Positions 23,887 to 24,393 of a DNA stretch of 24,393 nt are shown here, piece by piece. Each line of letters begins with the position of its first letter. The first letter of the stretch is position 1. Origin of the DNA: JBBRGK01 sp036741355. Lineage in GTDB: Bacteria; Chloroflexota; Dehalococcoidia; CAUJGQ01. The position numbers were made by a program, and so were the translations under genes. The notes under the pieces are model-generated. The model did not search any database, had not been told where the DNA came from, and saw only the letters and a list, made by a program, of their open reading frames with translations. The stretch spans positions 1 to 24,393 of the forward strand of contig DAINSK010000051.1 of NCBI GenBank assembly GCA_036741355.1, written 5' to 3'.

Positions 23887-23911
23887 AGCGGTAACGCCGA
23901 CCGTCACCGCT
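23887..23911. promoter_or_regulatory. Operator-like dyad between divergent genes
   Basis: A 25-base imperfect palindrome: AGCGGT/ACCGCT outer arms, one mismatch, then ACG/CGT inner arms around a five-base centre. It lies 62 bases before the glycosyltransferase start (minus) and 68 before the truncated 23979 gene (plus), the position of a shared regulator site. No matching regulator is known here. Confidence 0.35.
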
Positions 23912-23978
23912 TGCTGTAGTATGAGGTGCAGGACAGTCCTCGCCCCGTTGTCACGCATGCAGCACTTGGAGACGAGCA

Positions 23979-24101
23979 ATGTACGCAGTGGTTCGGCGGT
24001 ACAAGACTTCCAAGCTCCTGGAGACGCTGCAGCAGCGACAAGCAGACGTCGCGAACGTGATTCGCCTCGTCCCCGGTTTCGTGGCGTACTAACTGTTCAA
24101 G
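23979..24101 (+). pseudogene. Truncated ABM-like gene, broken by a stop and by fusion to ugpC sequence
   Basis: ATG at 23979 with GGAG eight bases upstream. The frame reads MYAVVRRYKTSKLLETL and RLVPGFVAY and then meets TAA (24090-24092) after 37 codons. This opening looks like small dimeric-barrel monooxygenase-like proteins, which are normally about 100 residues long. After the TAA the same frame reads LFKA and then switches into ugpC sequence at GCTGGG (24102). The stop is one base from TAC/TAT (Tyr). Probably non-functional, although a 37-residue peptide could still be made. Confidence 0.6.
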
Positions 24102-24295
24102 GCTGGGTAACGAAGCGTTCCCCTACGCAACGGGGGCGGGTCAGAACATCATCGCCCGCGTGAACGCCCGCGCCCATATGGGCATCGGCGACCCAATCAC
24201 GCTTCAGGTGAACATGTACCCACATGCACATCTTCGACGGCGCCACCGGCTTGAACATTCTTCACCCGGCCAAGGAGCTGACGGGCGTGGCGTGA
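24102..24295 (+). pseudogene. 3' fragment of a second ugpC copy, frameshifted
   Basis: Matches ugpC codons from about 312 to the stop. It keeps LGNEAF, then NIIARVNARAHMGIGDPITLQVNM; an extra base near 24218-24221 shifts the frame, after which the family ending (HIFDGATGLNILHPAKEL) is only readable in another frame. It has no start, no ATPase domain and is joined at its 5' side to the truncated 23979 gene. It is therefore a dead remnant. Confidence 0.85.
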
Positions 24296-24322
24296 AGTAG
24301 GGCGTCATCCCTTCACCGACCC
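24102..24322 (+). repeat. Right copy of the 220-bp imperfect direct repeat
   Basis: Counterpart of 21849-22068, the same orientation, about 2.25 kb to the right. On its right side the permease gene continues without a break, so this copy preserves the ancestral ugpC-permease junction. Confidence 0.88.
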
Positions 24323-24393
24323 CGCAGTGAGCCCGGCGACATAGTGATCGACAAAGAACGAGTAGGCGATCGCCACCGGGACCGATCCGATGA
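24305..24393 (-). CDS. Carbohydrate ABC transporter permease (MalG type), 3' end only
   Basis: The minus-strand frame from the window edge to TGA (24305-24307) reads IGSVPVAIAYSFFVDHYVAGLTAGSVKG, given here in part as its landmarks VPVAIAYSFF and GLTAGSVKG. This ending is characteristic of MalG-like inner-membrane permeases (last membrane helix followed by GLTxGxVKG). The rest lies outside the window. It is convergent with the ugpC fragment and probably belongs to the same transporter that UgpC energises. Confidence 0.83.
   Translation of the reverse strand, partial: IGSVPVAIAYSFFVDHYVAGLTAGSVKG

Noticed and set aside
23861..24163. 100-residue open frame across the glycosyltransferase start and the rearranged junction
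   Set aside because: It crosses three unrelated segments, has no ribosome site and matches none of the ugpC or barrel reading frames.

Overview
The window is a GC-rich (roughly 60-65% by eye) bacterial chromosome segment, densely coded, with frequent GTG/TTG starts and short intergenic gaps. No rRNA, tRNA or CRISPR array is visible. Taxonomy cannot be fixed from sequence alone. The mix suggests an uncultivated lineage near Chloroflexota/Dormibacterota: a Chloroflexota-style multi-hairpin intergenic repeat, a UgpC/MalG sugar transporter, and an AAA/VWA pair with a Gln/Gly-rich linker. The amtB-glnK-glnD operon carries an actinobacterial-style GlnR box, so an actinobacterial relative is not excluded.

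Layout. 1-736: 3' end of a luciferase-like (probably F420-dependent) oxidoreductase, overlapped by a small membrane protein. 737-5071: nitrogen cassette amtB-glnK-glnD behind a four-half-site GlnR-like box. 5147-9219: a coiled-coil protein of unknown function, recF and a PrsW-like membrane protease. 9194-13875 (minus): an operon of an AAA (MoxR/ChlI-like) ATPase, a 772-residue VWA protein and a diacylglycerol-kinase-family lipid kinase. 14076-15209 (minus): a covalent-flavin amine oxidase of the sarcosine oxidase/SolA family, divergent from a type III polyketide synthase plus ICMT-type methyltransferase pair (15420-17052), an arrangement like the alkylpyrone pair BpsA/BpsB. 17221-18880 (minus): a small orphan gene, a RibD-C reductase and a translationally coupled unknown. 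18995-20750: two convergent unknown genes whose 3' ends both run into a five-hairpin repeat. 20914-22041: a UgpC/MalK-type ABC ATPase.

The last 2.3 kb is a rearranged mosaic. A 220-bp direct repeat, about 88% identical, holds the 3' end of ugpC and the last codons of a convergent MalG-type permease gene. It flanks a less GC-rich block carrying a small dimeric alpha/beta-barrel-like gene, a GT4 glycosyltransferase and a truncated second monooxygenase-like gene. The left copy has an intact ugpC and only five codons of permease. The right copy has a broken ugpC 3' fragment and a permease that continues out of the window.

The strongest candidates for something new are the GlnR-type operator outside an obviously actinobacterial context, the repeat that supplies the ends of two convergent ORFs, and the reciprocal transporter duplication. 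I see no clear undescribed defence or mobile system.
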